A DNA stretch of 34,048 nt from a virus: the IMG/VR virus record IMGVR_UViG_3300028030_000039, positions 1-34,048 of that record; one strand, given 5' to 3'. The notes under the pieces are model-generated. The model saw nothing but the letters and a program-made list of their open reading frames with translations. It did not search any database and was not told where the DNA came from. Of the stretch, positions 1 through 6,826 are shown one piece after another (position 1 is the first letter of the stretch; the number at the start of each line of letters is the position of its first letter). A program made the translations under genes and the position numbers.

Positions 1-82
1 CATATAAAATGAATGTCTTTTCAAAAGAATTATTGTTTGATAGAGGATTTAAAATTATTAGAAGAGTTAATTTATAAGTTTT

Positions 83-259
83 ATGAAAACATTTTTACAA
101 ATTTTAGGAGTTGCGTTAGCAGTAGCAGGAGTGTTCGCTATCGGTTATCTTATTTCAGTTGGGCTTGCTTGGATTGTGGTAGCGATAACAGGCTGGAAGA
201 TTTCCGTGTGGACACTCGGAGCAGTTATATTCGTTCTTCATTATATTTTTTCAAAGTAG
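83..259 (+). CDS. small membrane protein, 58 aa
   Basis: The reading frame from ATG 83 to TAG 257-259 encodes 58 residues. It has two hydrophobic stretches, roughly residues 5-36 and 42-55, broken by a short polar segment with W38 and K39, so two membrane passes are likely. The ATG follows an A/T-rich TTTATAAGTTTT that resembles the initiation boxes found elsewhere in the window. The stop is three bases before the next ATG, so the two genes are probably translationally coupled. An overlapping longer frame (13-357) looks like a shadow. No family is recognised; small phage membrane proteins include holins and exclusion proteins, but nothing here decides the role. Confidence 0.6.
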   Translation: MKTFLQILGVALAVAGVFAIGYLISVGLAWIVVAITGWKISVWTLGAVIFVLHYIFSK

Positions 260-262
260 CGT

Positions 263-607
263 ATGGAAAAGATTTACATTGGCAATGCAAAGACATTGAA
301 CATTACAAAAAATGGAAATACATTTCAAGTCATCAAAGGGAGTATCTGTTTAGATGATATTCCGCAGATTGAACCGCACGAGAATGGAAAGCGGTATGTA
401 AACTTCTTCGTTCAAAAGCGAAGGCAAAAAGATAACTTCGGAAATGATTTCTCAATCGTATTCCTCCCACCGAGAAAGCAAGAGGAAACAAAAAAGCAAG
501 GAGGTTGGGCAGGAAGCACAATGAATGTTCCTACGGATATTCAAAAAGAGGTTGAGAATATAGACTATCCGAAAGAAGAAAGCAATCCAGAAGACATTCC
601 GTTTTAG
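263..607 (+). CDS. protein with SSB-like acidic C-terminal tail
   Basis: This 114-residue protein has a beta-rich N-terminal part (about residues 1-75), a Gly/Trp linker, and ends in an acidic tail finishing NPEDIPF. That end closely resembles the D-D-D-I-P-F tip of bacterial single-stranded-DNA-binding proteins, which recruits repair and replication partners. The body does not show the usual SSB OB-fold signature, so it may be a divergent ssDNA-binding protein or another protein that borrowed the tip. The SSB-like gene at the other end of the window (33662) lacks such a tail. The start TAG-CGT-ATG is coupled to the membrane-protein gene upstream. Function is inferred only from the tail. Confidence 0.6.
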   Translation: MEKIYIGNAKTLNITKNGNTFQVIKGSICLDDIPQIEPHENGKRYVNFFVQKRRQKDNFGNDFSIVFLPPRKQEETKKQGGWAGSTMNVPTDIQKEVENIDYPKEESNPEDIPF

Positions 608-762
608 TTTTCTTCTTCGGGGTGGTGTGGTGCAAGAATGCTTTTCCTTCTCTGAAAAACTCCTCCCACCACTCCGAAAAAGGACGCTATCTCGGTAACT
701 GAAATGCAATAAAAAAAAGAAAAAATCAATACAAAAACACTTGCAAAGAAATTGCATTTTGC
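608..762. other. intergenic region with a long inverted repeat
   Basis: No credible gene is seen. Positions 616-627 pair with 667-678 (12 bp including one G-T), enclosing about 39 nt with only weak internal pairing. No T-run follows directly, so it is not a typical intrinsic terminator, although it lies at the end of the 83-607 unit. After it comes an A-rich tract leading into the promoter at 741-775. Confidence 0.45.
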
Positions 763-775
763 TATACTATAAGTG
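741..775 (+). promoter_or_regulatory. promoter, extended -10
   Basis: A -35 box TTGCAA (741-746) is followed 16 nt later by TATACT (763-768), preceded by TG in TTTTGC. The same arrangement recurs at 30767-30800. Predicted transcript start is near 775, which is where a hairpin begins. Confidence 0.7.
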
Positions 776-827
776 TGCAAAGATAGGAAAAGCACATTTA
801 TCAAGTTAAGTTTTAAGTTTAGAAATT
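774..827 (+). promoter_or_regulatory. 5' leader: start-site hairpin plus TTAAG box
   Basis: The predicted transcript begins with a 5-bp hairpin (774-778 with 792-796), followed by a degenerate CATTTA box and then TTAAG TTTTAAG TTTAG, ending 5 nt before ATG 828. It belongs to a family of leaders in this window that share this order of parts but differ in stem sequence. Confidence 0.55.
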
Positions 828-1145
828 ATGAGTAGGAAATTATCACTTGCAGAAAGAATTACTGCTGTTCAAAAATATATAGCAATGTTAGATAGGCAGG
901 CAGTTATAGAGGGAGTGTTCAATGGTTCAGGAATAGTTCTTATTCTCACAAAAAACAAAGCTCTTGGAAAAAGTTTAGGATTGAAAAAGTTTGATAACAA
1001 GCGTTATATATTCCGCTCGGTTTCCTCAAATGGAAACATTCAAATTGCAGAGGATACAGCGAAAGAAGAGTTAGAAGCATTCAAGCAAGATTTTCCAGAA
1101 GACGAAGTTTCAAAAGAAATAGAAATAAGAACAATACTTTTGTAG
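828..1145 (+). CDS. hypothetical protein, 105 aa
   Basis: This is a soluble, charged 105-residue protein. The N-terminal 30 residues look helical (LAERITAVQKYIAML), the middle is beta-rich (about residues 31-70), and the C-terminal third is acidic and ends in a strand-like IEIRTILL. No family is recognised. It is the first gene of the operon that continues to the MoxR/VWA pair, driven by the promoter at 741-775 and preceded by the hairpin/TTAAG leader. The start is supported by the leader boxes ending 5 nt upstream. No signal peptide or membrane segment is visible. Confidence 0.65.
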   Translation: MSRKLSLAERITAVQKYIAMLDRQAVIEGVFNGSGIVLILTKNKALGKSLGLKKFDNKRYIFRSVSSNGNIQIAEDTAKEELEAFKQDFPEDEVSKEIEIRTILL

Positions 1146-1179
1146 AGAGATGATTGGAAAGAAAACTTCTTTCCTTTCA

Positions 1180-1227
1180 CCTCTTCGCAAGAGGAGGAAA
1201 GCATTATTCATTAAGTTAAGAAAAAAT
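1180..1227 (+). promoter_or_regulatory. 5' leader: hairpin, GCATTA and TTAAG boxes
   Basis: A perfect 6-bp stem (1180-1185 with 1189-1194, loop CGC) is followed by AGCATTATTCA and TTAAGTTAAG (1211-1220), 7 nt before ATG 1228. No clear promoter lies directly upstream, so this copy is probably transcribed from the 741 promoter, which argues for a role in RNA rather than only in DNA. Confidence 0.55.
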
Positions 1228-1608
1228 ATGACAAGAGGAAAATTAGTTTATTTAGAAAATGGGAATATCCATATTTCTGATGAGTTCAACGGAGATATGT
1301 ATGTAAAAGGAGGACACGGAGAGTTACTTTTGAAACTCCTCCCGTATGTTCAAACTACGAGAGACTTTTACAAGACAGCATTATTCTTCAATGATTTAGT
1401 GTTTGAGTATGAAAACTTTCATTTTGAAACAAGATACGGAGTAGAAGTGATTGATTTGAGTAAAGATTATTTCGGAGAATGGTTTTCAGATTATCTCTAT
1501 TTCATTGTTAGAACTCCAATGACTTTTATTCAGAAAGACGGAACAGAATACAAAGCAAAGAGAGGAGAGATACTTGTATTCAATTTCGGTAAGTTAGAAC
1601 TGCTATGA
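1228..1608 (+). CDS. hypothetical protein, 126 aa
   Basis: The frame is open from ATG 1150, but I choose ATG 1228 because the hairpin, GCATTA box and TTAAGTTAAG end 7 nt before it, and because residues encoded before it (a basic run rich in K and R) come from the hairpin itself. The resulting 126-residue protein starts MTRGKLVYLENG, is rich in Tyr, Phe and Gly, and looks mostly beta. No family is recognised. Its last codons overlap the next start by 4 nt (ATG 1605), so it is coupled to the coiled-coil gene in the MoxR/VWA operon. Confidence 0.65.
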   Translation: MTRGKLVYLENGNIHISDEFNGDMYVKGGHGELLLKLLPYVQTTRDFYKTALFFNDLVFEYENFHFETRYGVEVIDLSKDYFGEWFSDYLYFIVRTPMTFIQKDGTEYKAKRGEILVFNFGKLELL

Positions 1609-2450
1609 ACACAGCGTTTTATCACATAACATACGAACCGCTTGAAGGAACTTTCCTTCCAGAAATCAACATTGCAGTTGAGTATGAGAATGATGAAATT
1701 TTCTTCAAAGTGAATGGACACGACCTCACAGAAAAAGCATTTAAGAAAAATGAAAATGGAGAATATGTAGTTCTTGATATAGCGAAAGATTTTGAGTTGT
1801 TCATTTTTACTATGGATTTTCAATTCACTTATGATGTCTTGAACATAGAAGGCTTTCTCTATTCTGCAAAAAGCAGAGTAAAAATTATCAACGGAAAAGC
1901 AGAAGAGTTTGTAAACTTCACTCCTTCTATGCTTGAAAAGTTCGCTAACAAAGTAGATGAGTATCTCAATGAAACAAACAACATTATGAAAGAGGTAGTT
2001 GAGCAACAAGCAGAAAAGAAAATTAAAAAGGAGAAAGAGAAAGCAAAAAAGCTCAAACAGGAAGTAAAGAAAGAAAAGACAGAAAAAGAAAAACTCAAAG
2101 AAAAGTTAGAGCAAGTAAAAGAACTTGCAAAAAAGAAACTTACAGACCAAATTTTAAAATTACTTCATGGAGAAAATCTTGTATTTGATGAAGCAGAGAA
2201 AATTATCGAGCAAGAAGTCAAAGACAAGAAACAAGCAGAGAAGTTGAAAAAAGAAGTAAAAAGAGGAGCAAAGAAAGACAACGCACAAGAAGTTGTAAAT
2301 CTTCTACAACGCTTTTCAAACGAGGAATTTAAATTAGCTATTTCAGATAGGTATCAAGCAGATATTTTCCGAAAAATAATCAACGCTTCACGCTCTGTGA
2401 AGAAAAACTTTATCCAGACAGAACGAGGTAAAAAACTTTATGACTTATGA
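1605..2450 (+). CDS. coiled-coil protein in the MoxR/VWA operon
   Basis: The 281-residue product has an N-terminal beta-rich domain (about residues 1-115), then a long Lys/Glu-rich coiled coil (about 120-235), then a short helical C-terminus. No enzyme motif is visible. It overlaps the upstream gene by 4 nt and the MoxR-type ATPase downstream by 4 nt, so these proteins are likely made together and may form a complex. MoxR/VWA systems usually have one or more poorly conserved partner proteins acting as substrate or adaptor; this gene is a candidate for that role by position only. Confidence 0.65.
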   Translation: MNTAFYHITYEPLEGTFLPEINIAVEYENDEIFFKVNGHDLTEKAFKKNENGEYVVLDIAKDFELFIFTMDFQFTYDVLNIEGFLYSAKSRVKIINGKAEEFVNFTPSMLEKFANKVDEYLNETNNIMKEVVEQQAEKKIKKEKEKAKKLKQEVKKEKTEKEKLKEKLEQVKELAKKKLTDQILKLLHGENLVFDEAEKIIEQEVKDKKQAEKLKKEVKRGAKKDNAQEVVNLLQRFSNEEFKLAISDRYQADIFRKIINASRSVKKNFIQTERGKKLYDL

Positions 2451-3535
2451 TTTACATTTCAGACGAACACAAAGCAATTCTTGAAACAGGAATTGAGTTA
2501 AATGCTCCTATTCTCCTTGTAGGAGAAACAGGAACAGGAAAAACTACAATCATCAATCACTATGCAAAAGAAAAAGGAAAAACACTTCATCGTATTTCCG
2601 TAAATGGAGCAACAACGATTGAGGAGATTGTAGGAAAGTTTCTTGCAAAGAAAGGGACGACTTATTGGCAAGACGGACTTCTTGTAGAAGCAATGAAGAA
2701 AGGCGATTGGGTAGTATTTGATGAGATAAACGCCGCACTTCCAGAAATTTTATTCGTGCTTCACTCACTTTTAGATGACGACAGGAAAGTTACGCTTGTA
2801 GAAAAAGATAATGAAGTTGTAAGACCTCACAAAGATTTCCGCTTCTTCGCTACAATGAACCCTACTGACGACTATGCAGGAACAAAGGAATTGAACAAAG
2901 CATTTGAAAACCGCTTCCTTGCAAAGATTTTCATTGAACCGATAGAACCTGCGGAAGAGTTGAAACTTTTAGAGAGTAAAGGTATTTCAAGGGAAACAGC
3001 AGAGTATCTTGTAACAATAGCAAAGCACGCACGAGACTTGAAGAGAGAAGAAAAGATTTACTATTTCCTATCGACACGAGACCTTATCCACGCAGGAAAA
3101 CTTATAGACAAAGGAGTTCTTCGCACAACAACCTTGAAACATTCTATTCTTTCAAAAATGCACCACGAAGATAAAGTTACTCTTCTTGAATACTTGGACG
3201 CAAATGCAAACATTCAAATAGACCTCACTACAAGAGATGAAAAATTGAAAGAAGCAGAAGAAAAAATAAAAGAACTTGAAAGAACACTTGCTTCCTTACA
3301 GAGAGAGTTGATAGAAAAAGAGGTAAAAATTAAAGAAGAGAAAGCACAGAGTGAAATCTTGAAAGATGAAATTGAAAAGCGTGCAAAAGAATTGGGACAA
3401 GAAAGAAAAAAGAAACCTGCAAAACAAACTGACTTGATGAAGAAACTTTCTGCCGAAATGGTAAAACTACTCAAAGAGAAAGATGAACTCCTCAAAAAGA
3501 TAAGCGAGTATGAACAGCAAAACATTCAAAAATAG
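2447..3535 (+). CDS. MoxR-type AAA+ ATPase
   Basis: Residues 26-33 are a Walker A loop (GETGTGKT) and residues 91-95 (FDEIN) the Walker B with its Glu. The following segment containing FFATMNPTDDYAG and ENRF matches sensor 1 and the arginine-finger region of the MoxR/CobS/GvpN branch of AAA+ proteins. From about residue 250 the protein becomes a long charged coiled coil, longer than in typical MoxR proteins. MoxR ATPases remodel partner proteins and usually act with a VWA-domain protein, and one is encoded directly downstream with a 26-nt overlap. Family assignment is firm; the substrate is unknown. In phages such pairs are sometimes annotated CobS/CobT, but no cobalamin role is implied. Confidence 0.9.
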   Translation: MIYISDEHKAILETGIELNAPILLVGETGTGKTTIINHYAKEKGKTLHRISVNGATTIEEIVGKFLAKKGTTYWQDGLLVEAMKKGDWVVFDEINAALPEILFVLHSLLDDDRKVTLVEKDNEVVRPHKDFRFFATMNPTDDYAGTKELNKAFENRFLAKIFIEPIEPAEELKLLESKGISRETAEYLVTIAKHARDLKREEKIYYFLSTRDLIHAGKLIDKGVLRTTTLKHSILSKMHHEDKVTLLEYLDANANIQIDLTTRDEKLKEAEEKIKELERTLASLQRELIEKEVKIKEEKAQSEILKDEIEKRAKELGQERKKKPAKQTDLMKKLSAEMVKLLKEKDELLKKISEYEQQNIQK

Positions 3536-4262
3536 AATAACTTCTATCTTGAAAGATAATGCTATTGACCGAGAAGTCCGTAAAAGAAAGCGAGGAAAAC
3601 TTGATACAAAAAGTCTTGGAAAGATTGGAGTGAGTGAAAAGATTTTCAAAAAGAAAGAAGCGTTAGGAAAAAGGGAATACAAGTTTACTTTCTTGATAGA
3701 TGTTTCAGGTTCTATGTCAGGTTGGAGAATGGAAGCAACAGCAAACGCGTTTATCAAATTGTTTGAACTCTTGAATGAAATAAAAGGAATACAGATAAAA
3801 GTGTTTCTTTATGCACGGGATATTCTTCTTTTGAAGGATTATGAAGAAGAGCTTGATATGGAGTATTTCTACAATTTTTCAAATTGGCTTGCAGAAGGCG
3901 GTGGTGATTATGACCCAGTTGATGATTTCTCATCAAAACAAATAGCAGGAAGAAGTCTATTTCTTTCTATGAAAAAAGGTAGTTCTACACATTTTGAAAA
4001 TGGTGCTACAATTCCTGTAAATGTTTTGAAAGTTTCAAAAAAAGATGATGGACTATTCGTTTTTACAGATGGGTATTTCAATGAAATAGCTAGACAAGGA
4101 GCAAAAATCTTACGAGATAGAGACGCACTTTTCTTCGGAATAGAAACGACTTCTATTTATAATGAAGCTCCACCGAACAAGTGTATTTATCTTGCAGAAC
4201 CTTCGCAGATTTTCGAAGCGTCATTACGGAAGATTTCAAAGATGATAAAAAGACGAGGATAG
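3510..4262 (+). CDS. VWA-domain protein, partner of the MoxR ATPase
   Basis: The 250-residue product starts with a basic N-terminal segment and then a von Willebrand factor A domain. A complete MIDAS motif DVSGSMS is visible at residues 64-70, and FVFTDGYF lies later in the fold where the third metal-contacting loop is expected. VWA proteins of this type bind Mg2+ and serve as the partner of MoxR/CobS-like ATPases. The gene overlaps the ATPase by 26 nt, so co-production is likely. The stop codon lies in the loop of the terminator that ends this operon. Biological role in the phage is unknown. Confidence 0.88.
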   Translation: MNSKTFKNRITSILKDNAIDREVRKRKRGKLDTKSLGKIGVSEKIFKKKEALGKREYKFTFLIDVSGSMSGWRMEATANAFIKLFELLNEIKGIQIKVFLYARDILLLKDYEEELDMEYFYNFSNWLAEGGGDYDPVDDFSSKQIAGRSLFLSMKKGSSTHFENGATIPVNVLKVSKKDDGLFVFTDGYFNEIARQGAKILRDRDALFFGIETTSIYNEAPPNKCIYLAEPSQIFEASLRKISKMIKRRG

Positions 4263-4276
4263 TTGCTCGTCTTTTT
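4251..4276 (+). terminator. intrinsic terminator of the MoxR/VWA operon
   Basis: A 7-bp stem AGACGAG/CTCGTCT (4251-4257 with 4266-4272) is followed by T5. The stop codon of the VWA gene (4260-4262) lies in the loop. The flanking A and T runs would make it act in both directions. Confidence 0.8.
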
Positions 4277-4296
4277 CATTTTGCTATAATGTATGT
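4263..4296 (+). promoter_or_regulatory. promoter giving a leaderless parB-like mRNA
   Basis: TTGCTC (4263-4268) and TATAAT (4285-4290) are 16 nt apart and the -10 is extended (TGC). Only 6 nt separate the -10 from ATG 4297, so the mRNA should start at or within a base or two of the start codon. The -35 box overlaps the terminator stem. Confidence 0.75.
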
Positions 4297-4773
4297 ATGA
4301 TTGATTGGAAAGTAGAAAAAAGACGGATTGGAGATTTAGTTCCAGCAGATTATAATCCGAGAAAATTATCAGAAAAACAGCGTGAAGATTTAGAAAAAAG
4401 TTTGAAGAAATTCGGACTTGCCGAGATACCTGTTATCAATCTCAATAACAACATCATTGCAGGACATCAAAGAATAAAAATTCTTGCAGATTTATATGGA
4501 GAAGATTACGAAATAGATGTTAGAGTTCCAAGTCGCCTCCTGACTATAAACGAGGAGAAAGAATACAACATTCGCTCCAATAAGAATACAGGAGATTGGG
4601 ATTTTGATAAATTGATTACAGAGTTTGATAAAGATGAGTTGGTTGATTGGGGATTTGAAGAATGGGAAATTCCAGAAGATAGTTTTGATTTATCAGATGA
4701 AGATTTAGTAGACAAGAACAGAGAGGATAAACAAGTAAAAAAAGTTTGTCCTAACTGCGGATACGAACTATGA
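4297..4773 (+). CDS. ParB/sulfiredoxin-fold protein beside dpdA
   Basis: The 158-residue product shows the ParB N-terminal domain signature: NPRKLSEKQREDLEKSLKKFG (about residues 23-43) and the GHQR box near residue 53. There is no HTH of a partitioning ParB. The C-terminus is acidic and ends CPNCGYEL, half of a zinc-binding site. Phage ParB-like domains of this kind are often joined to, or encoded beside, DNA-modifying enzymes and can bind nucleotides. Here the gene overlaps the DpdA-like gene by 4 nt (ATGA), so a role in DNA modification is a reasonable inference, not proven. The abrupt end after CxxC could mean loss of a longer C-terminal domain. Confidence 0.82.
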   Translation: MIDWKVEKRRIGDLVPADYNPRKLSEKQREDLEKSLKKFGLAEIPVINLNNNIIAGHQRIKILADLYGEDYEIDVRVPSRLLTINEEKEYNIRSNKNTGDWDFDKLITEFDKDELVDWGFEEWEIPEDSFDLSDEDLVDKNREDKQVKKVCPNCGYEL

Positions 4774-5561
4774 GAATATATCTTGCTTACATTTCAGTTT
4801 TCGATAGAGTTTCCTCAAAAGTTAAAGAAAAACAAATTCCTTATTCTCTGATTTCTTTTGAAGTGATACGAAGAAAACCTTCTCTTTTCAAGACTATCCA
4901 AAGAGTTACAGAATTCAAGCAAGAATTGCTATTGGATAGTGGGGCATTTACTTTTATGGCAAACAATGTAAAAGGAAAAAGTGATAAAATTGACTGGGAC
5001 TCTTACATTGAAGAATATGCTGATTTCATCAATAAAAACAATATCAATTACTTTTTTGAACTTGATATAGATGTTCTTGTCGGATTGAAAGAAGTTGAAA
5101 GATTGAGAGCAAAACTTGAAAATCTTACAGGCAAAAAAAGTATTCCTGTATGGCACGCTCATCGTGGAATTGATTATTGGAAGAAAATGGTTGATGAATA
5201 TGAATATATTGCTATTGGCGGGCTTGTTCCGCAAGCAAAGGATGTAAGGTATAAGGTAACTCACGACACAATCAAAAAACTTGTAGAATATGCTCACAAG
5301 AAAGGAGTAAAGGTTCACGGATTAGGTTTTACAAATCTCAAACAGATGTTTCGCATTCCTTTTTATTCAGTAGACAGCACAAGTTGGGCAGGAGTTCGTT
5401 TCGGATATGTAAGGTTTGTGTATAAAGGAAAACATCTTTTAGGGAGAAAAGTTATAAAAAATTTCAATCCACAATATATTCCAGAAATTGTTTACAACAA
5501 TCTTGAAGCGTGGATTAGTCTTGCAAAATATGCAGACAAGAAAAATTATCCGTATTTTTAA
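4770..5561 (+). CDS. dpdA: DpdA-like DNA guanine transglycosylase
   Basis: The 263-residue product matches the tRNA-guanine transglycosylase fold in its phage DpdA form: LLDSGAFTFM (about residues 51-60, including the conserved DSGAF), FELDID near 93-98, PVWHAHRG near 128-135, AIGGLVP near 149-155, HGLGF, and YSVDSTSW toward the end. DpdA enzymes exchange guanine in DNA for a 7-deazaguanine such as preQ0. The complete preQ0 pathway in the same window (queC next door, queD/queE/folE at 28-30 kb) supports this over a tRNA role. It lacks the long C-terminal extension of bacterial DpdA, as phage forms do. It is coupled to the ParB-like gene and separated from queC by 13 nt. Confidence 0.85.
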   Translation: MRIYLAYISVFDRVSSKVKEKQIPYSLISFEVIRRKPSLFKTIQRVTEFKQELLLDSGAFTFMANNVKGKSDKIDWDSYIEEYADFINKNNINYFFELDIDVLVGLKEVERLRAKLENLTGKKSIPVWHAHRGIDYWKKMVDEYEYIAIGGLVPQAKDVRYKVTHDTIKKLVEYAHKKGVKVHGLGFTNLKQMFRIPFYSVDSTSWAGVRFGYVRFVYKGKHLLGRKVIKNFNPQYIPEIVYNNLEAWISLAKYADKKNYPYF

Positions 5562-5574
5562 TCGAAAAATAACT

Positions 5575-6231
5575 ATGAAGAAAAAAGTATTAGTAGTATG
5601 TTCAGGAGGGCTTGATAGCACAGTTCTCTATCACAAATTACAAGCAGAAGGAAATGAAGTAACTCCTATCAATTTTTCTTATGGTTCAAAACATAATCAA
5701 AGAGAAAGACAGAGTGCAAGAGAGATATTCGGAGACAAACTCATTGAAATTGATATAGATTTATCCTTTTTGAAAGGAAGCTCTCTTATCAATAGAGATA
5801 TAGAAGTTCCAAAAGGACATTACGAAGATGAAACAATGAAATCAACAGTTGTTCCTTTCAGAAATGGAATAATGCTTGCGTATGCAACTGCTTATGCAGA
5901 AGATAATGGTTTTGACGCAGTAGCACTTGGTTCTCACTTCGGAGACCACGCCATTTATCCAGATTGTAGAGAGAGTTTTTCAAAAGCAATGAAAGAAGCA
6001 ATCAAAGAGGGAACTTATAACAACATTGAGCTTCTAACTCCATTTTCAAATATAAGAAAAGAAGATATTGTAAAAATTGGAGCAGAACTTGATATTTTAG
6101 ATATAATGGCGAAAACTTATTCTTGTTACGAAGGGAAAGAAAAGCATTGTGGAAAATGCGGAACTTGCGTTGAAAGGAAAGAAGCGTTTGAGCTTGCAGG
6201 AGTAGAAGACCCAACAGAATATCAAGAATAA
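5575..6231 (+). CDS. queC: 7-cyano-7-deazaguanine synthase QueC
   Basis: QueC converts 7-carboxy-7-deazaguanine to preQ0 using ATP and ammonia. The PP-loop SGGLDST is at residues 9-15, and the C-terminal zinc site (SCYEG, then HCGKCGTCVERKEAF) carries four cysteines. The frame is open from 5488, but ATG 5575 is chosen because family members begin a few residues before the PP-loop and because the longer form would overlap dpdA; the resulting 218 residues fit the family. It is the third gene of the parB-like/dpdA/queC unit. No amidotransferase (Gat) domain or QueF-like reductase is seen, so preQ0 is the expected end product. Confidence 0.93.
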   Translation: MKKKVLVVCSGGLDSTVLYHKLQAEGNEVTPINFSYGSKHNQRERQSAREIFGDKLIEIDIDLSFLKGSSLINRDIEVPKGHYEDETMKSTVVPFRNGIMLAYATAYAEDNGFDAVALGSHFGDHAIYPDCRESFSKAMKEAIKEGTYNNIELLTPFSNIRKEDIVKIGAELDILDIMAKTYSCYEGKEKHCGKCGTCVERKEAFELAGVEDPTEYQE

Positions 6232-6237
6232 AGACTT

Positions 6238-6403
6238 CACCAACCTTGTCGTTGGTGTGTAGGGAAGATAAAGGTTAAGTTATCACAGGGCTACCTGCTG
6301 ACCGAGCAACGGACTACTAACTGCTTATCAGGTAGAGCATTAGTAAGGAAAATCAAACTAGGCTTTTAGAAGCAATATGCAGTGCAAAGATAACTCCCTA
6401 CAC
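6238..6403 (+). ncRNA. candidate structured RNA between queC and terS
   Basis: No gene is seen in 6232-6436, but the sequence holds long matching arms. A 7-bp hairpin (6238-6244 with 6251-6257) is followed by an enclosing stem of 8-9 bp (6257-6265 with 6395-6403), a second stem continuing inward (6279-6284 with 6389-6394) after a 13-nt bulge, and a 7-bp arm (6291-6297 with 6329-6335). The nested order is what a folded RNA would give. It may be a non-coding RNA processed from the queC message or, since terS follows, a packaging (pac) region. No known RNA family is recognised. Confidence 0.55.
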
Positions 6404-6419
6404 ACTGATGATAAGATTA

Positions 6420-6436
6420 TGATATAATATAGGCAT
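6420..6436 (+). promoter_or_regulatory. extended -10 promoter, near-leaderless terS
   Basis: TGATATAAT (6420-6428) lies 8 nt before ATG 6437. No -35 box is obvious. The expected transcript start is within a couple of bases of the start codon. Confidence 0.65.
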
Positions 6437-6826
6437 ATGGAAAAACAGGAAAAAAAACAGAAAACTCCAAAGAATGGAAAACCTGAAACTCTTTTCAAAA
6501 AAGGACAATCAGGAAACCCTAACGGAAGACCAAAAGGAAGAAAGAACTACAAGACAATCTTAATGGAGGCGGCGGAGGAAATTGCAAAGAAAGAGGGCTT
6601 CGTAGATGAAAAAGGAAATCCAGATAAAGATTATGTTCTTTCGCTTGTTTTTCAAAAGCACCTTGCACGAGCAGTAAAAGGAGACGCAAAGCACTTTACT
6701 ATTCTCACAGATAGACTTTTCGGAAAAGTTCCTCAAACTATCAATCTTTCTGTAACAGAAGAAGACCTTGAAGAAGCAAAGCAGAAGTTAGAGCAAATGG
6801 TAGATGTATGGGAAGAAAGCGAGTAA
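6437..6826 (+). CDS. terS: terminase small subunit (DUF5681-like)
   Basis: The 129-residue product begins with a basic region containing KKGQSGNPNGRPKGRKN (residues 22-38), the signature of the DUF5681 family that commonly sits directly before large terminases. The rest is helical and ends in an acidic stretch. Its position (19-nt overlap with terL) and size indicate the small terminase subunit, which recognises phage DNA for packaging. Family match of the N-terminus is clear; the role as TerS is from family and context. It has its own near-leaderless promoter immediately downstream of the structured region at 6238-6403. Confidence 0.8.
   Translation: MEKQEKKQKTPKNGKPETLFKKGQSGNPNGRPKGRKNYKTILMEAAEEIAKKEGFVDEKGNPDKDYVLSLVFQKHLARAVKGDAKHFTILTDRLFGKVPQTINLSVTEEDLEEAKQKLEQMVDVWEESE

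Noticed and set aside
13-357. Open frame of 114 codons at the window start
   Set aside because: It overlaps the membrane-protein gene at 83-259 and the gene at 263. After about 28 residues the composition turns into that of a shifted hydrophobic gene, rich in Ser, Arg and Cys.
628-660. Minus-strand similarity to the leader boxes (AGAGAAGG...AGCATT)
   Set aside because: No TTAAG box or start codon follows on that strand, and there is no minus-strand gene, so it is probably chance.
1150-1227. Longer start for the 126-aa protein
   Set aside because: The extra residues come from the leader hairpin, and the boxes point to ATG 1228.
6405-6411. CTGATGA, as in the hammerhead ribozyme core
   Set aside because: No matching GAAA core and no stems in the right places were found.
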